Virus record (IMG/VR): IMGVR_UViG_3300048088_000222
Coordinates: 1-39,286 of that record
Direction: 5' to 3' (one strand)
DNA from: a virus
Length of the DNA stretch: 39,286 nucleotides
Shown here in pieces: positions 1-7,056 of the stretch (within the stretch, counting starts at the first letter, position 1; each line of letters opens with the position of its first letter). The translations under genes and the position numbers were made by a program. Under the pieces are notes generated by a model that was not told the DNA's origin, did no database searches, and saw nothing but the letters and a program-made list of their open reading frames with translations.

Positions 1-2
1 AG

Positions 3-278
3 CGCGATGCGTTCGCCACTAAGGTCGGAACCTCCGTCGCATATCTCTGGCAGATCGCCTACAAGCAACGTCGGTGTGCTGAGTCTTTGGCCATTGAGAT
101 CGAGAAGGCTTCTGCGGGTGCGGTTCGTGTCGAAGACCTGCGTCCCGATGTCGATTGGGCCTACATCCGCAGCTCGGCGCAGTCGATCGCCGATAGCGAC
201 ATTGTAGAGCGAGTCAAGGCCAGCGACGACGCCCAAAACAATCCGGGCGGAGCCGTTGACGACGACAGCAAGGAATAA
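3..278 (+). CDS. YdaS/Cro-like HTH regulator, 5' end cut off by the window
   Basis: The reading frame is open from base 3, so the true start lies left of the window. The visible N-terminal part (FATKVGTSVAYLWQIAYKQR) looks like the helix-turn-helix of the YdaS/Cro family: a 'T..AYLWQI..G.R..S..LA..IE' pattern followed by 'VRVEDLRPDVDW', a characteristic end of the DNA-binding part. Such proteins are the first gene of the rightward early operon in lambda-like prophages and act opposite a CI-type repressor on the other strand, which would be off-window here. The C-terminus is acidic (AVDDDSKE). The family call is by pattern recognition only; the start cannot be chosen. Confidence 0.7.
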   Translation, partial: RDAFATKVGTSVAYLWQIAYKQRRCAESLAIEIEKASAGAVRVEDLRPDVDWAYIRSSAQSIADSDIVERVKASDDAQNNPGGAVDDDSKE

Positions 279-341
279 GTAGTTCGGTTTCAAAGTTTTC
301 TCGGGGGTCTTAGGGCCCCTCTATTTGACCCCATGAGTCAG

Positions 342-360
342 TCGTAACCCCGTTCGTAAC
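342..360 (+). promoter_or_regulatory. Direct repeat TCGTAAC x2, possible operator
   Basis: Two perfect copies of TCGTAAC start at 342 and 354, 12 bp apart (about one helical turn), in the 111-bp gap ahead of the CII-like gene. Direct repeats on one helix face are typical of CII-like activator sites, but no clear -35/-10 pair accompanies them. The rest of the gap (279-389) holds a G/C-rich imperfect hairpin near 304-320 and the ribosome binding site AAAGGGAG at 378-385. Confidence 0.25.
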
Positions 361-389
361 TACATCGTATTTTTCAAAGGGAGTCTCAG

Positions 390-788
390 ATGCAAACGCA
401 ATACCCCTCGCATGAGGAAGCGACAAAAACTTTAGCGGTCGAATCGCGCGGGTTTACTCCTTCGCCCGCGCGTTTTCTCCCGAAGGAGGCAATCGCTGCA
501 TGCGTAACTTATCGTGATGCCGTGCGTCTCGCCTGGGAGAACCGGGCCATGCGCGGCATGACGCAAAGAACGCTGGCCGAGCATCTGGAAATCCCAGGGT
601 CTCACCTGTCGAACATGCTGTGCAAAGACGGTGTGGACGCTAACGGGAAGCCTCGCCAGGACTTGCCGGCTCGACTGATTGCAGATTATCAACGTGTTCT
701 TGGGAACTGGGCCGTCTCGCAGTGGATGAACAGGCAAACCCGGTTGACGATCATGGAAGAAGTAATCAACTCACAGGGGAATCTATGA
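390..788 (+). CDS. CII-like / XRE-type HTH regulatory protein
   Basis: A 132-residue protein with a helix-turn-helix at about residues 55-78 (GMTQRTLAEHLEIPGSHLSN), where TQRTLAEHL is helix 2 and SHLSNML the recognition helix. A good ribosome binding site, AAAGGGAG, sits 4 bp ahead of the ATG. Its position right after the YdaS/Cro-like gene and ahead of the replication genes is that of CII in lambdoid phages, so it is probably a regulator of the lysis-lysogeny decision or of early transcription. Exact targets are unknown. Residues 1-45 have no recognisable domain. It is followed after 1 bp by the next start codon, so the genes are probably co-translated. Confidence 0.65.
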   Translation: MQTQYPSHEEATKTLAVESRGFTPSPARFLPKEAIAACVTYRDAVRLAWENRAMRGMTQRTLAEHLEIPGSHLSNMLCKDGVDANGKPRQDLPARLIADYQRVLGNWAVSQWMNRQTRLTIMEEVINSQGNL

Positions 789-789
789 A

Positions 790-981
790 ATGACAGATGA
801 CGAGGCGCTCCAGATTAGCCGCAAGGCTGCACAGGACGCCCGGAAGCGGGTGGGGGTAGACGATAAGGAAGCACTCGATAAGGAGTTCGAGTCGATAGCG
901 GAGACAGATCCGAGGGTGGCTCAGGCGTTGTCGATAGTCGGCCTGACAATCCAGGAGTCGCAGCAGGAAACGAAACACTGA
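790..981 (+). CDS. Small hypothetical phage protein (63 aa)
   Basis: I do not recognise this gene. It starts 1 bp after the stop of the HTH gene, so translational coupling is likely, and the upstream sequence CAGGGGAA can serve as ribosome binding site. The product is highly charged and probably helical, with a Lys/Arg/Asp-rich first half (RKAAQDARKRVGVDDKEALD) and no cysteine or membrane segment. Its setting in the early operon suggests an accessory or regulatory role, but no function can be read from the sequence. Confidence 0.55.
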   Translation: MTDDEALQISRKAAQDARKRVGVDDKEALDKEFESIAETDPRVAQALSIVGLTIQESQQETKH

Positions 982-1050
982 AGTAAGCGCCGGTCGGACT
1001 GGCCGGCGCCCCATAACCCGATAAGCACTACTAACGCTACGGAGAGCACC

Positions 1051-1245
1051 ATGAGCATCGTCAAAGACCCGAAGCGCCTTGCGCTGGTTGTGATCGACAC
1101 GGCACGGCAACGCTACACGCGCTATGTCGGCTCCCAGCGCGATCACGCGATTGAGGGTGACTGGTTGACCGATCGTGAAGTCGAGCACTTCCGCATCAAC
1201 CCGCGCGACTTCATGAACATGCACTGCGAGCCGGAAGTCGCATGA
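1051..1245 (+). CDS. Small hypothetical phage protein (64 aa)
   Basis: A short basic protein preceded by a good ribosome binding site (GGAGAG, 1041-1046). I do not recognise a domain. It contains a conserved-looking core (LALVVIDTARQRYTRYVG) and ends with a His/Met-rich tail (FMNMHCEPEVA). Its stop overlaps the next ATG as ATGA, which supports it being translated. The 69-bp gap ahead of it (982-1050) includes a GC-rich inverted sequence around GCCGGTCGGACTGGCCGGC that could form a hairpin. Confidence 0.55.
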   Translation: MSIVKDPKRLALVVIDTARQRYTRYVGSQRDHAIEGDWLTDREVEHFRINPRDFMNMHCEPEVA

Positions 1246-1331
1246 GGTCGCGCTGGATCTTTATATGTGCCGTGTCGCTGGGCATCTGCCTGGCAATTCT
1301 CGGAATTTGTGTGATAGCGAACTTGCGGTAA
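1242..1331 (+). CDS. Very small single-pass membrane peptide (29 aa)
   Basis: An ATG at 1242 overlaps the previous stop (ATGA) and opens a 29-residue frame. The product begins with a basic stretch (MRSRW) followed by a hydrophobic run (IFICAVSLGICLAILGICVI) and a short basic tail (ANLR), the layout of a single transmembrane helix with the N-terminus inside. Small membrane peptides of this kind are common in early phage operons; functions range from superinfection exclusion to none known. There is no homology evidence, only the overlap and the composition. Confidence 0.45.
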   Translation: MRSRWIFICAVSLGICLAILGICVIANLR

Positions 1332-1344
1332 CGGAAGCCCTTCG

Positions 1345-2226
1345 ATGAGCGACGAGGAAAAAGTCAAGGTCTGGATGCCGCTATTCATCGGTGCGTATCT
1401 GGCCGACACGCAGCGACTCAGCACCGAGCAGCACGGCGCTTACCTCCTGCTAATCATGGATTACTGGATGAATGGTGCCCCTGCTGATGACGATGAAGAC
1501 CTCGCCCAGATCACCAAGTTGTCGTTGTCAGCGTGGAAGAAGACCAAGGTAAAGATCGTGAAGTTCTTCACCTTGACAGATGGACACTGGTATCACAAGC
1601 GCATCGAGCAGGAACTGAAGGAAGCGAAGACCCGGAAGGAGAAGTCCAACGAAAAGGCTAAAGCCGCAGCAGATGCACGTTGGTCCAAGCATCGCGCTAA
1701 GCAGTCCTTAGAGGATAGCTTGGCTGAAGCTAATAGCAATGCTCCAAGCATGCTCCAAGCATTGCAAGGAGCAATGCCCGAAGAAGTGCATGAGGAATGC
1801 CCTATACCTTTACCTACACCATTACCTAAAACCGAGGGTACTAACCGTGTGTTAGGTGACTGTGAGTCTGGTGGCGAGAACGTGGTCCCGATACGCACAG
1901 GGCTCTTGTCGCGAGTGATGAGGGAGTTTGGGATTCAGTCCAACCCCGCCGATCCAAGGATTGTCGCTCTTGCTGAGCAGGGTGTAACGCCTGAGACCGT
2001 GCGGGCCGCATGTGAGCAGGCGAAGTTGGCAAAGCCGAATGAAACCGTCGCCGCTGGGTACATCGTTTCGATTCTCCAGCGTTGGGCAGCAGAGGCTTCG
2101 AGCATGAAAGCAGGTGGCGCAAAAGCGCCGACGCGCGGACAGGGACAGAAGTTCGACCCGGTCGCTTTTGTGAACCAAAAACGAGTGAACGACCATGAAC
2201 GCCCCGACGACTACATCGACGTTTAA
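1345..2226 (+). CDS. DUF1376 (YdaU-like) replication protein
   Basis: A 293-residue protein whose N-terminal domain (about residues 8-95) carries the DUF1376 signature: WMPLFIGAYLADTQRLS, then EQHGAYLLLIMDYW. Family members sit where lambda O lies and are thought to start phage DNA replication by binding the origin. Residues 100-150 are charged and probably a linker, with Ser/Ala/Met-rich repeats encoded by AGCAATGCTCC-like DNA at 1734-1780; in lambda the origin iterons lie inside gene O, so this stretch is a reasonable origin candidate. The C-terminal part (about 190-255) resembles the small domain that contacts the loader. It overlaps the next gene by 32 bp. Confidence 0.7.
   Translation: MSDEEKVKVWMPLFIGAYLADTQRLSTEQHGAYLLLIMDYWMNGAPADDDEDLAQITKLSLSAWKKTKVKIVKFFTLTDGHWYHKRIEQELKEAKTRKEKSNEKAKAAADARWSKHRAKQSLEDSLAEANSNAPSMLQALQGAMPEEVHEECPIPLPTPLPKTEGTNRVLGDCESGGENVVPIRTGLLSRVMREFGIQSNPADPRIVALAEQGVTPETVRAACEQAKLAKPNETVAAGYIVSILQRWAAEASSMKAGGAKAPTRGQGQKFDPVAFVNQKRVNDHERPDDYIDV
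1734..1780 (+). repeat. Short tandem AGCAATGCTCCA / AGCATGCTCCA / AGCATTGCA repeats, possible origin
   Basis: Within the replication gene, the DNA repeats a 10-12 bp unit built on AGCA(A)TGCTCC with palindromic AGCATGCT at the centre, then AGCATTGCAAGGAGCAATGC, itself an inverted repeat. Lambda-type phages carry their replication origin as iterons inside the initiator gene at about this position, so this is a plausible origin. The assignment rests on position and repetition only; no adjacent AT-rich unwinding element was clearly seen. Confidence 0.35.
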
Positions 2227-2935
2227 GCAAAGCCTCTGGCTTGAAGTGCATCCGAAGCTGGGTATCTCGCTGATGGATCACCTGTTCAACCGCTTTGATG
2301 GCGCCTATCCCAACCGTTGGCGCGCTGCTTTTGCAAGCGAGCAGGCGATTTCGAACTGGCGCGAATCGTGGTCGGAAGCGTTCGACGAAGAAGGTCTGAC
2401 GCCGCAAATGATCTCTGATGGCCTGAAGGTGTGCCGCAAGACATACGACTGGCCGCCGTCGATTACGGAATTCATGAAGGCCTGCAAGCCGCAGATCAAC
2501 GTTGACGCCGCGATCTACGAGGCAATCGAACAGATGCGCAAGCGTCAGCACGGACGGGACGCCTGGAGCAATTCGGCGATCTACTGGGCAGCGGCAAAGG
2601 TAGGTGAATTCGACATGATCAGCCAGTCGTTCTCTGCGATCAAGCCGCGGTTCGAAGCGGCGCTGAAGAAGGTTCTGGAAGCCGAAGTTTTGCCGGTACC
2701 GCCCCGCGTTGCTGCCCTGCCCGCTCCTGGCGCTGCTGAATCAACCCGGGAATATGGCGCTCAACGTCTCGAAGAGCTGGGGGCGTCTGAAGCGTTTAAG
2801 CGTGGCCCTCGCGGCCCCGGTCTGCACTGGGCGCACAAGATCATCGAAGAGGACAAGCAAACCGGGAAAGTGCCGCTGAACAAACTGAACATCGCGCGCC
2901 AGGCAATTTTCAATGCGACGGGGAAAGAAGCATGA
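2195..2935 (+). CDS. Lambda-P-like helicase loader / replication protein
   Basis: A 246-residue protein starting inside the end of the DUF1376 gene (32-bp overlap), the usual pairing of initiator and loader. The N-terminal half (LFNRFDGAYPNRWRAAFASE, then LTPQMISDGLKVCRKTYDWP and PSITEFMKACKP) matches the pattern of phage replication protein P-type loaders, which bring the host DnaB helicase to the origin. A Pro/Ala-rich linker follows at about residues 165-185 and a basic C-terminal part. No ATPase motif is present, as expected for P-like loaders. A DnaT-like role cannot be excluded. Confidence 0.6.
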   Translation: MNAPTTTSTFKQSLWLEVHPKLGISLMDHLFNRFDGAYPNRWRAAFASEQAISNWRESWSEAFDEEGLTPQMISDGLKVCRKTYDWPPSITEFMKACKPQINVDAAIYEAIEQMRKRQHGRDAWSNSAIYWAAAKVGEFDMISQSFSAIKPRFEAALKKVLEAEVLPVPPRVAALPAPGAAESTREYGAQRLEELGASEAFKRGPRGPGLHWAHKIIEEDKQTGKVPLNKLNIARQAIFNATGKEA

Positions 2936-3087
2936 ATCTAATCCCGGAAGACCTGAAACAGATCGAATCCATCAAGGGCGCTGCTCAAGAGCTGTTGGGC
3001 CGGATTCAGGAGCAAGGAGTTGTGATGGGCGCTGAATTCATGGACGTGTTGGAACAACTTGCAATTGACCCGGTGAGGAAGCCATGA
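2932..3087 (+). CDS. Small hypothetical protein (51 aa)
   Basis: This frame opens with an ATG overlapping the stop of the loader gene (ATGA) and ends in an ATGA overlap with the next, so it sits in a continuous coupled series. The product is acidic and predicted helical (LIPEDLKQIESIKGAAQELL, then EFMDVLEQLAIDP). No domain is recognised. The chain of overlaps is the main evidence that it is translated. Confidence 0.5.
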   Translation: MNLIPEDLKQIESIKGAAQELLGRIQEQGVVMGAEFMDVLEQLAIDPVRKP

Positions 3088-3242
3088 CTCCCGCCCAACT
3101 CTCCGAAGTACTCGACGAAATCGCAGAGTGGCCGCTTACCGATCGCCGAGCCTACATCGCGAATCTTGCGATGACGAATGCGGAAGAAGCGGAACAGGTG
3201 AAAGACGGGCTTAGGAAGTTTTGGGAGGAAAAGAAAGCATGA
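3084..3242 (+). CDS. Small hypothetical protein (52 aa)
   Basis: Another short coupled frame with ATGA overlaps on both sides. The sequence (LSEVLDEIAEWPLTDRRAYI, then EEAEQVKDGLRKFWEEKK) is amphipathic and helical with a Trp-rich tail, and has no cysteine or membrane segment. Its end contains the ribosome binding site GGGAGGAAAAG of the resolvase gene. No function can be assigned. Confidence 0.5.
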   Translation: MTPAQLSEVLDEIAEWPLTDRRAYIANLAMTNAEEAEQVKDGLRKFWEEKKA

Positions 3243-3694
3243 GCAAGCTGCTGGCACTCGATCCCGGAACTACTGAAACCGGTTGGTGCATCTACCGTGA
3301 CGGCAAGGTCGATGACTCAGGCATATCGAGCAATGAAGACGTGTTGGCTGCCGTCTATGCATGGCCGAACAAGCTGGCAATCGAAATGATCGCCTCCTAC
3401 GGCATGGCAGTCGGAAAAGAAGTGTTCGAGACGTGCGTATGGATTGGCCGGTTCATTCAGGCCTACCAATACCCCGCCGCTGTTCGGATCGTGTATCGCA
3501 AGGACGTGAAGTTGCACCTGTGCGGCACGACGAAGGCAAAGGACACAAACATTCGCGTCGCTCTGATCGACCTGCTCGGGGCGCCCGGCACCAAGAAGAA
3601 TCCCGGCCCTACGTTTGGCGTCAAGTCTCACGCATGGGCAGCCCTCGGCGTGGCGGTTACTGCCGACCATCAAATGCAAGCGGAGGCCGCATAA
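3239..3694 (+). CDS. RuvC-like Holliday-junction resolvase
   Basis: A 151-residue RNase H-fold protein. The N-terminal strand LLALDPGTTETGW holds the first catalytic Asp (residue 8) in the RuvC 'xxDPG...G' motif; LAIEMIASYG supplies the Glu (about 49); the C-terminal helix KSHAWAALGVA holds the acidic/His site of the family, here with His131 where classical RuvC has Asp. It probably resolves branched replication and recombination intermediates before packaging, the job RusA does in other lambdoid phages. I chose the ATG at 3239 because it overlaps the previous stop, follows GGGAGG, and places the DPG motif at the usual distance; an upstream in-frame start at 3221 adds six residues. Confidence 0.75.
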   Translation: MSKLLALDPGTTETGWCIYRDGKVDDSGISSNEDVLAAVYAWPNKLAIEMIASYGMAVGKEVFETCVWIGRFIQAYQYPAAVRIVYRKDVKLHLCGTTKAKDTNIRVALIDLLGAPGTKKNPGPTFGVKSHAWAALGVAVTADHQMQAEAA

Positions 3695-4003
3695 ATGTCC
3701 CGTCAAATCCAACCACGCGCAGTCGAGTTTCTGGCCGATCACCCGTACGGCGCACACGTATGGCAACTGGCCGAATACCTTGGCTCGAGCGTCGACACCA
3801 CCATTCTGGCGCTGCGCCGCATGCAGGTTCGCGGTGAGGCTGTCATGACGCTAGATGCCGACATGCTGGCCAACACGGTCTGGTCGCTGCCGGCGAAGGC
3901 TACGCCGCCGATTTTCAAGGCGATGGAAACGTTGACGGCCATGCAGGTTGCCACGATGCACCAATTCAAGAGCGCAAACAAACGGGAGGCCGTATGCGCA
4001 TGA
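3695..4003 (+). CDS. Winged-helix-like hypothetical protein (102 aa)
   Basis: It starts directly after the resolvase stop (TAAATG). Residues 5-50 read like a winged helix: AVEFLADHPYGAHVWQLAEY then SSVDTTILALRRMQVRG, where the second part could be the recognition helix and 'GEAV' the wing. The rest is helical with no motif. It overlaps the next gene, which also carries helix-turn-helix-like repeats, by 10 bp. Likely DNA-binding, target unknown. Confidence 0.5.
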   Translation: MSRQIQPRAVEFLADHPYGAHVWQLAEYLGSSVDTTILALRRMQVRGEAVMTLDADMLANTVWSLPAKATPPIFKAMETLTAMQVATMHQFKSANKREAVCA

Positions 4004-4548
4004 TCGTTTCCCAAATCAAGTCGATCAAGACGGCGATCGATCTCCTGAACCAATGCGGGCCGCTGACGCTGATCCAACTGTCGAGACTCGCCAAGCATCC
4101 GAATCCGTCACGCCTGACGCGGTATCTGGTTCAGAACGGCTATGCAGGCCTTCTACCGACCTATCCCGTAAAGGCAGTCGCCACCGGGCGAGTGTTTGAA
4201 ATGCCAGAACTGACGAAAACCATGATCGAAGTTCTGGCCGAGCTCAAGCGCCTTGGGCCTGCGTCGTCCGTCGACATTGCCAAGAAGATCGGCAAGACGC
4301 GGGAGACCGTTGACAGCTTCCTGCGCCAAGGCCGCGAAATGGACTTGTGCCACGTCAGCGGCGATCGGCAAAGCGAGTTCGCCGCCAACATGCGCGTCTA
4401 TGTCTGGACGGCAGGCCCGGGAGAGAACTTCGTCCGCGAGAAGTGCGATGCCGGCCGGCCGCCGAAATCCGTCGCACCGACGACAACAATCATGACTAGT
4501 GCGCGGCGCGACATGCTGACTGAGGCGTTTTTCGGGAGAGCCGCATGA
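3994..4548 (+). CDS. Protein with two helix-turn-helix-like units (184 aa)
   Basis: Two similar DNA-binding units are visible: residues 10-50 (AIDLLNQCGPLTLIQLSRLA, then PSRLTRYLVQNGYAGLL) and residues 72-115 (MIEVLAELKRLGPASSVDIA, then KTRETVDSFLRQGREMDLCH). Each follows the pattern 'helix - Gly-Pro-turn - helix - recognition helix'. The C-terminal 50 residues are basic and probably disordered. This may be a regulator or a replication accessory protein. It lies in the ATGA-coupled early operon. No specific family is named with confidence. Confidence 0.5.
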   Translation: MRMIVSQIKSIKTAIDLLNQCGPLTLIQLSRLAKHPNPSRLTRYLVQNGYAGLLPTYPVKAVATGRVFEMPELTKTMIEVLAELKRLGPASSVDIAKKIGKTRETVDSFLRQGREMDLCHVSGDRQSEFAANMRVYVWTAGPGENFVREKCDAGRPPKSVAPTTTIMTSARRDMLTEAFFGRAA

Positions 4549-4733
4549 CCTGGAAAACATGCGCAACGCCGCCAGAGCGCGACGGGCTATACGAAGTTCA
4601 GTGCTTATTCCCGGACGGCGAGCCACTGACGGAGCCGGAGGTTCTGAAGTGGGAAGACGGACGATGGATCGGAAGTTTTGGACTGGAAGTGATGCCGTAT
4701 GACAGGTACAGAGAAATCGGGGGTGGGGAATGA
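4545..4733 (+). CDS. Small hypothetical phage protein (62 aa)
   Basis: Coupled by ATGA overlaps on both sides. The product (MTWKTCATPPERDGLYEVQC, then EPEVLKWEDGRWIGSFGLEV) is Trp/Tyr-rich and looks like the short DUF551-like phage proteins built on 'W...PP..G.Y.V...........W.dG.W': a small beta-rich fold of unknown role. I recognise the pattern but cannot attach a function. Confidence 0.5.
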   Translation: MTWKTCATPPERDGLYEVQCLFPDGEPLTEPEVLKWEDGRWIGSFGLEVMPYDRYREIGGGE

Positions 4734-5401
4734 AAAAGTCGTGGCCACCAGAGGATCTCGCATTGCTCGAGCGCGAATATCCGAATACGCATACGCCGAC
4801 ATTGGCAAGGCAAATGGCTCGCACGCCCTCTTCCGTCTATCAAAAGGCTCTCGGCATGGGGCTGAAGAAGTCAGCAGAATACCTTGCTAGTCCGCAGGCC
4901 GGTCGAACGGACGGCAAGCGTGGCGGCCAATCGCGGTTCAAGCCGGGACACAAGACGTGGAATGCCGGCATGAAGGGTTGGTCGCCAGCAGGAACGGAAG
5001 CGACCCGTTTCAAGAAAGGCGAAATGCATGGAGCCGCCCAGCACAACTATGTGCCTATCGGCTCCTACCGCGTCAGCAAGGATGGCTACCTCGAGCAAAA
5101 GACAAATGACGATCACCCTACGCCGGCACGTCGGTGGGTTGGCGTTCATCGTCTTGTATGGGAAGCCGCAAACGGCCCCATCCCGCGCGGACATGTCGTG
5201 TGTTTCATGCCAGGCAGAAAGACCAGCGACGTCGACAAGATCACGCTCGACGCACTTGAGATGGTCAGCCGCGCCGAACTGGCCCGACGTAACCACCCCG
5301 TTTCGCGGTCACCCGAGCTGGCGAAACTTGTTCAGTTGAAGGGCGCTATCACGCGCCAGATTAACCGGATCGCCCGCGAGGCACAGGAGAAGCAGTCATG
5401 A
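4730..5401 (+). CDS. HNH_3-type protein with N-terminal SANT/Myb-like helix-turn-helix
   Basis: A 223-residue protein. Residues 4-45 (WPPEDLALLEREYPNTHTPT, then QMARTPSSVYQKALGMGL) resemble a Myb/SANT helix-turn-helix that positions many phage HNH nucleases on DNA. Residues 60-105 hold the basic FKPG/ FKKG linker pieces. The HNH_3 core is at about 108-185: YVPIGSYRVSKDGYLEQK, VHRLVWEAANGPIPRGHVV, and LDALEMVSRAELARRN. The usual second metal-binding His after 'GHVV' is absent (CFMPG instead), so nuclease activity is uncertain; relatives with this ending are common in Burkholderia phages as I recall. It may be a domesticated homing endonuclease or a regulator. Confidence 0.65.
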   Translation: MKKSWPPEDLALLEREYPNTHTPTLARQMARTPSSVYQKALGMGLKKSAEYLASPQAGRTDGKRGGQSRFKPGHKTWNAGMKGWSPAGTEATRFKKGEMHGAAQHNYVPIGSYRVSKDGYLEQKTNDDHPTPARRWVGVHRLVWEAANGPIPRGHVVCFMPGRKTSDVDKITLDALEMVSRAELARRNHPVSRSPELAKLVQLKGAITRQINRIAREAQEKQS

Positions 5402-5685
5402 GCACGATTACCGATATGCGCGAACACCTGATGGAAACGCTGGCAGCCTTGCGAGACCGGGATAACCCGATGGATGTCGACCGTGCGCGTGCCGTCGCCC
5501 AGGTGGCCGGCGTGCTGGTCGACAGTGCGAAGGTCGAAGTCGATTACATCAAGGCGACCGGAGCGGAAGCCGATTCACTCTTTATTTCGCCGCTCAATAG
5601 TGACCCGAGTCGCCTGTTGGGTGGAGAGTCCAAGGGAACGATCCAGCCCACTCCCACCGGCTTCGTTCACCGCATCAAGGGGTAA
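5398..5685 (+). CDS. Hypothetical phage protein (95 aa)
   Basis: Overlaps the HNH gene by ATGA. The N-terminal 55 residues form an evident helical unit (MREHLMETLAALRDRDNPMD, then RARAVAQVAGVLVDSAKVEV) that I recall in many prophage early operons with no known function; the tail (FISPLNSDPSRLLGGES) is Pro/Gly-rich and probably disordered. A role in replication control or host takeover is conceivable, but nothing in the sequence shows it. Confidence 0.55.
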   Translation: MSTITDMREHLMETLAALRDRDNPMDVDRARAVAQVAGVLVDSAKVEVDYIKATGAEADSLFISPLNSDPSRLLGGESKGTIQPTPTGFVHRIKG

Positions 5686-5691
5686 CCAGAA

Positions 5692-5886
5692 ATGACCACC
5701 CTACCCGCCCCGACCCAACTAGTCATCGGACTCAGCCACCGCGAGATGATCGACATCATGTCCGCGAACGGCGTGTTCTGCTCAGTCGATAAGTTCGCTC
5801 GAATCCTGCAGGACGCGCAGCGTCGCGCTCTCGCCCACACCACTACGAAGGAAGAGAAGGAGACTGCAAATGAAGTTGCTCGTTAA
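5692..5886 (+). CDS. Hypothetical phage protein (64 aa)
   Basis: Starts 6 bp after the previous stop and overlaps the next gene by 17 bp. The product (LSHREMIDIMSANGVFCSVD, then FARILQDAQRRALAHTTTKE) has a helix-turn-helix-like flavour without a clear signature. Its 3' end contains the ribosome binding site AAGGAGA for the next gene. Function unknown. Confidence 0.45.
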   Translation: MTTLPAPTQLVIGLSHREMIDIMSANGVFCSVDKFARILQDAQRRALAHTTTKEEKETANEVAR

Positions 5887-6487
5887 ACCTCTGATGCGGC
5901 TCCATGAGAGCGCTCGCAGCACGCCTTATTACGACTTGCCAGGCTACATGTTGCGGGACTGGGTTCTCGGCTACCACAGTCCGGAGCGCAACGGCGATAA
6001 CCCGTTGTGGAAGGAAGGCTTCCGCCCGAAGTCATCGACTCTTTACCGATGGCTGTGCCGCAACGTCGCCATTCGCGCCCACACGATCCTGCGCAGCGAT
6101 TCGGATCGCCACCTTCACGACCATCCGGCGTGGTCGCTTTCGATTGTGCTGGAGGGTGGGTATTGGGAAGTGTTCGAGCCGACGATGTTCGCGCTGCGCC
6201 GTAAGAGCGCATACGAATACCTGCTAGGCCTCTGTGCCGAAACGTATCCGCACGATTGGGACACGGCAGAACTCGAAACCTGTAAAGAGTTCGGCGTCTA
6301 CTGGCGCGGTCCCGGTGCGGTCGTCTTGCGTCGCGCGAATTGCTTTCACCGCTTGATTCTGCCGAAAGGTTCTATCGCCAAGTCAATCTGGGTGCAAGGC
6401 AAGAAATCCAATAGCTGGGGCTTTCTGACGCCGAGCGGCAAAGTCTACTGGCGTACCTATCTCGGACTGGACAAGGAGCGGGCATGA
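5870..6487 (+). CDS. Cupin-fold-like phage protein (205 aa)
   Basis: The central part reads like a cupin barrel: SDRHLHDHPAWSLSIVLEGG (about residues 81-100), with HxH (HLHDH) and a later Glu near 'YWEVFEP', then the second-motif pattern RGPGAVVLRRANCFHRLILP (about 144-163) with a conserved His. Cupins bind one metal and do dioxygenase, isomerase or sensing jobs. Here the substrate is unknown. Residues 1-60 are basic and Tyr/Trp-rich. It begins 17 bp inside the previous gene behind a strong ribosome binding site (AAGGAGACTGCAA). Such cupin-like proteins occur in early regions of Burkholderia phages as I recall. Confidence 0.55.
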   Translation: MKLLVKPLMRLHESARSTPYYDLPGYMLRDWVLGYHSPERNGDNPLWKEGFRPKSSTLYRWLCRNVAIRAHTILRSDSDRHLHDHPAWSLSIVLEGGYWEVFEPTMFALRRKSAYEYLLGLCAETYPHDWDTAELETCKEFGVYWRGPGAVVLRRANCFHRLILPKGSIAKSIWVQGKKSNSWGFLTPSGKVYWRTYLGLDKERA

Positions 6488-7056
6488 GAGACCTTCCCAA
6501 CATCATCGCCTTGGTGGGCAATGCTGGTGCCGGCAAGTCGACCGTGGCCGAATATCTGCAGGAAGTCCACCGCTACAAGCTGGTCAAGTTCGCGGGCCCG
6601 CTGAAAACCATGCTTCGCGCTATCGGTCTGGATGACGAGGAAATCGAGGGGTCGCGCAAGGAAGTGCCGTGTGACTTGCTGTGCGGAAAGACGCCTCGGC
6701 ATGCCATGGTGACGCTGGGCACAGAGTGGGGTCGCGACCATATCGGCGTCAACTTCTGGTCCGGGCTGTGGCAGGAAGAGGCTGCCGCGCATATCAACTC
6801 CGGTCATCTTGTCGTCGTTGACGATTGCCGATTCCCTAACGAGTTGGCGGCCGTCCACGAGATGGGCGGTGTCGTGTGGCGGGTCGTGCGGCCAGAGCAT
6901 GGCGGATCATCTATTCCTGACCATCGCTCCGAGACGGCCCTCTCTGGCTACTACGAGACCATGCGAAAGCTGGTCAACGATGGCGATGTCTGCGCGCTGC
7001 ATCTGAAGGTTTTTGATGCGCTGCGGGCAGAGTTGAATGCGGAGATTGATCTGTGA
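6484..7056 (+). CDS. Deoxynucleoside monophosphate kinase (P-loop)
   Basis: A 190-residue P-loop kinase of the type of T4 gp1. Walker A is GNAGAGKST at residues 12-20, followed by EYLQEVHRYKLVKFAGPLK, typical of phage dNMP kinases; KTPRHAMVTLGTEWGRD and VVVDDCRFPNELAAV (the latter at about 108-122) are also family landmarks. It phosphorylates dNMPs to dNDPs, supplying dNTPs for phage replication. It sits in the replication/recombination block and is ATGA-coupled to its neighbour, with a stop overlapping the GTG start of ninB. Confidence 0.8.
   Translation: MRDLPNIIALVGNAGAGKSTVAEYLQEVHRYKLVKFAGPLKTMLRAIGLDDEEIEGSRKEVPCDLLCGKTPRHAMVTLGTEWGRDHIGVNFWSGLWQEEAAAHINSGHLVVVDDCRFPNELAAVHEMGGVVWRVVRPEHGGSSIPDHRSETALSGYYETMRKLVNDGDVCALHLKVFDALRAELNAEIDL

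Noticed and set aside
7-207. A rightward frame of 66 codons at the left edge
   Set aside because: It is a shadow of the YdaS/Cro-like frame that is open from base 3; its Arg/Ser-rich product has no protein-like pattern.
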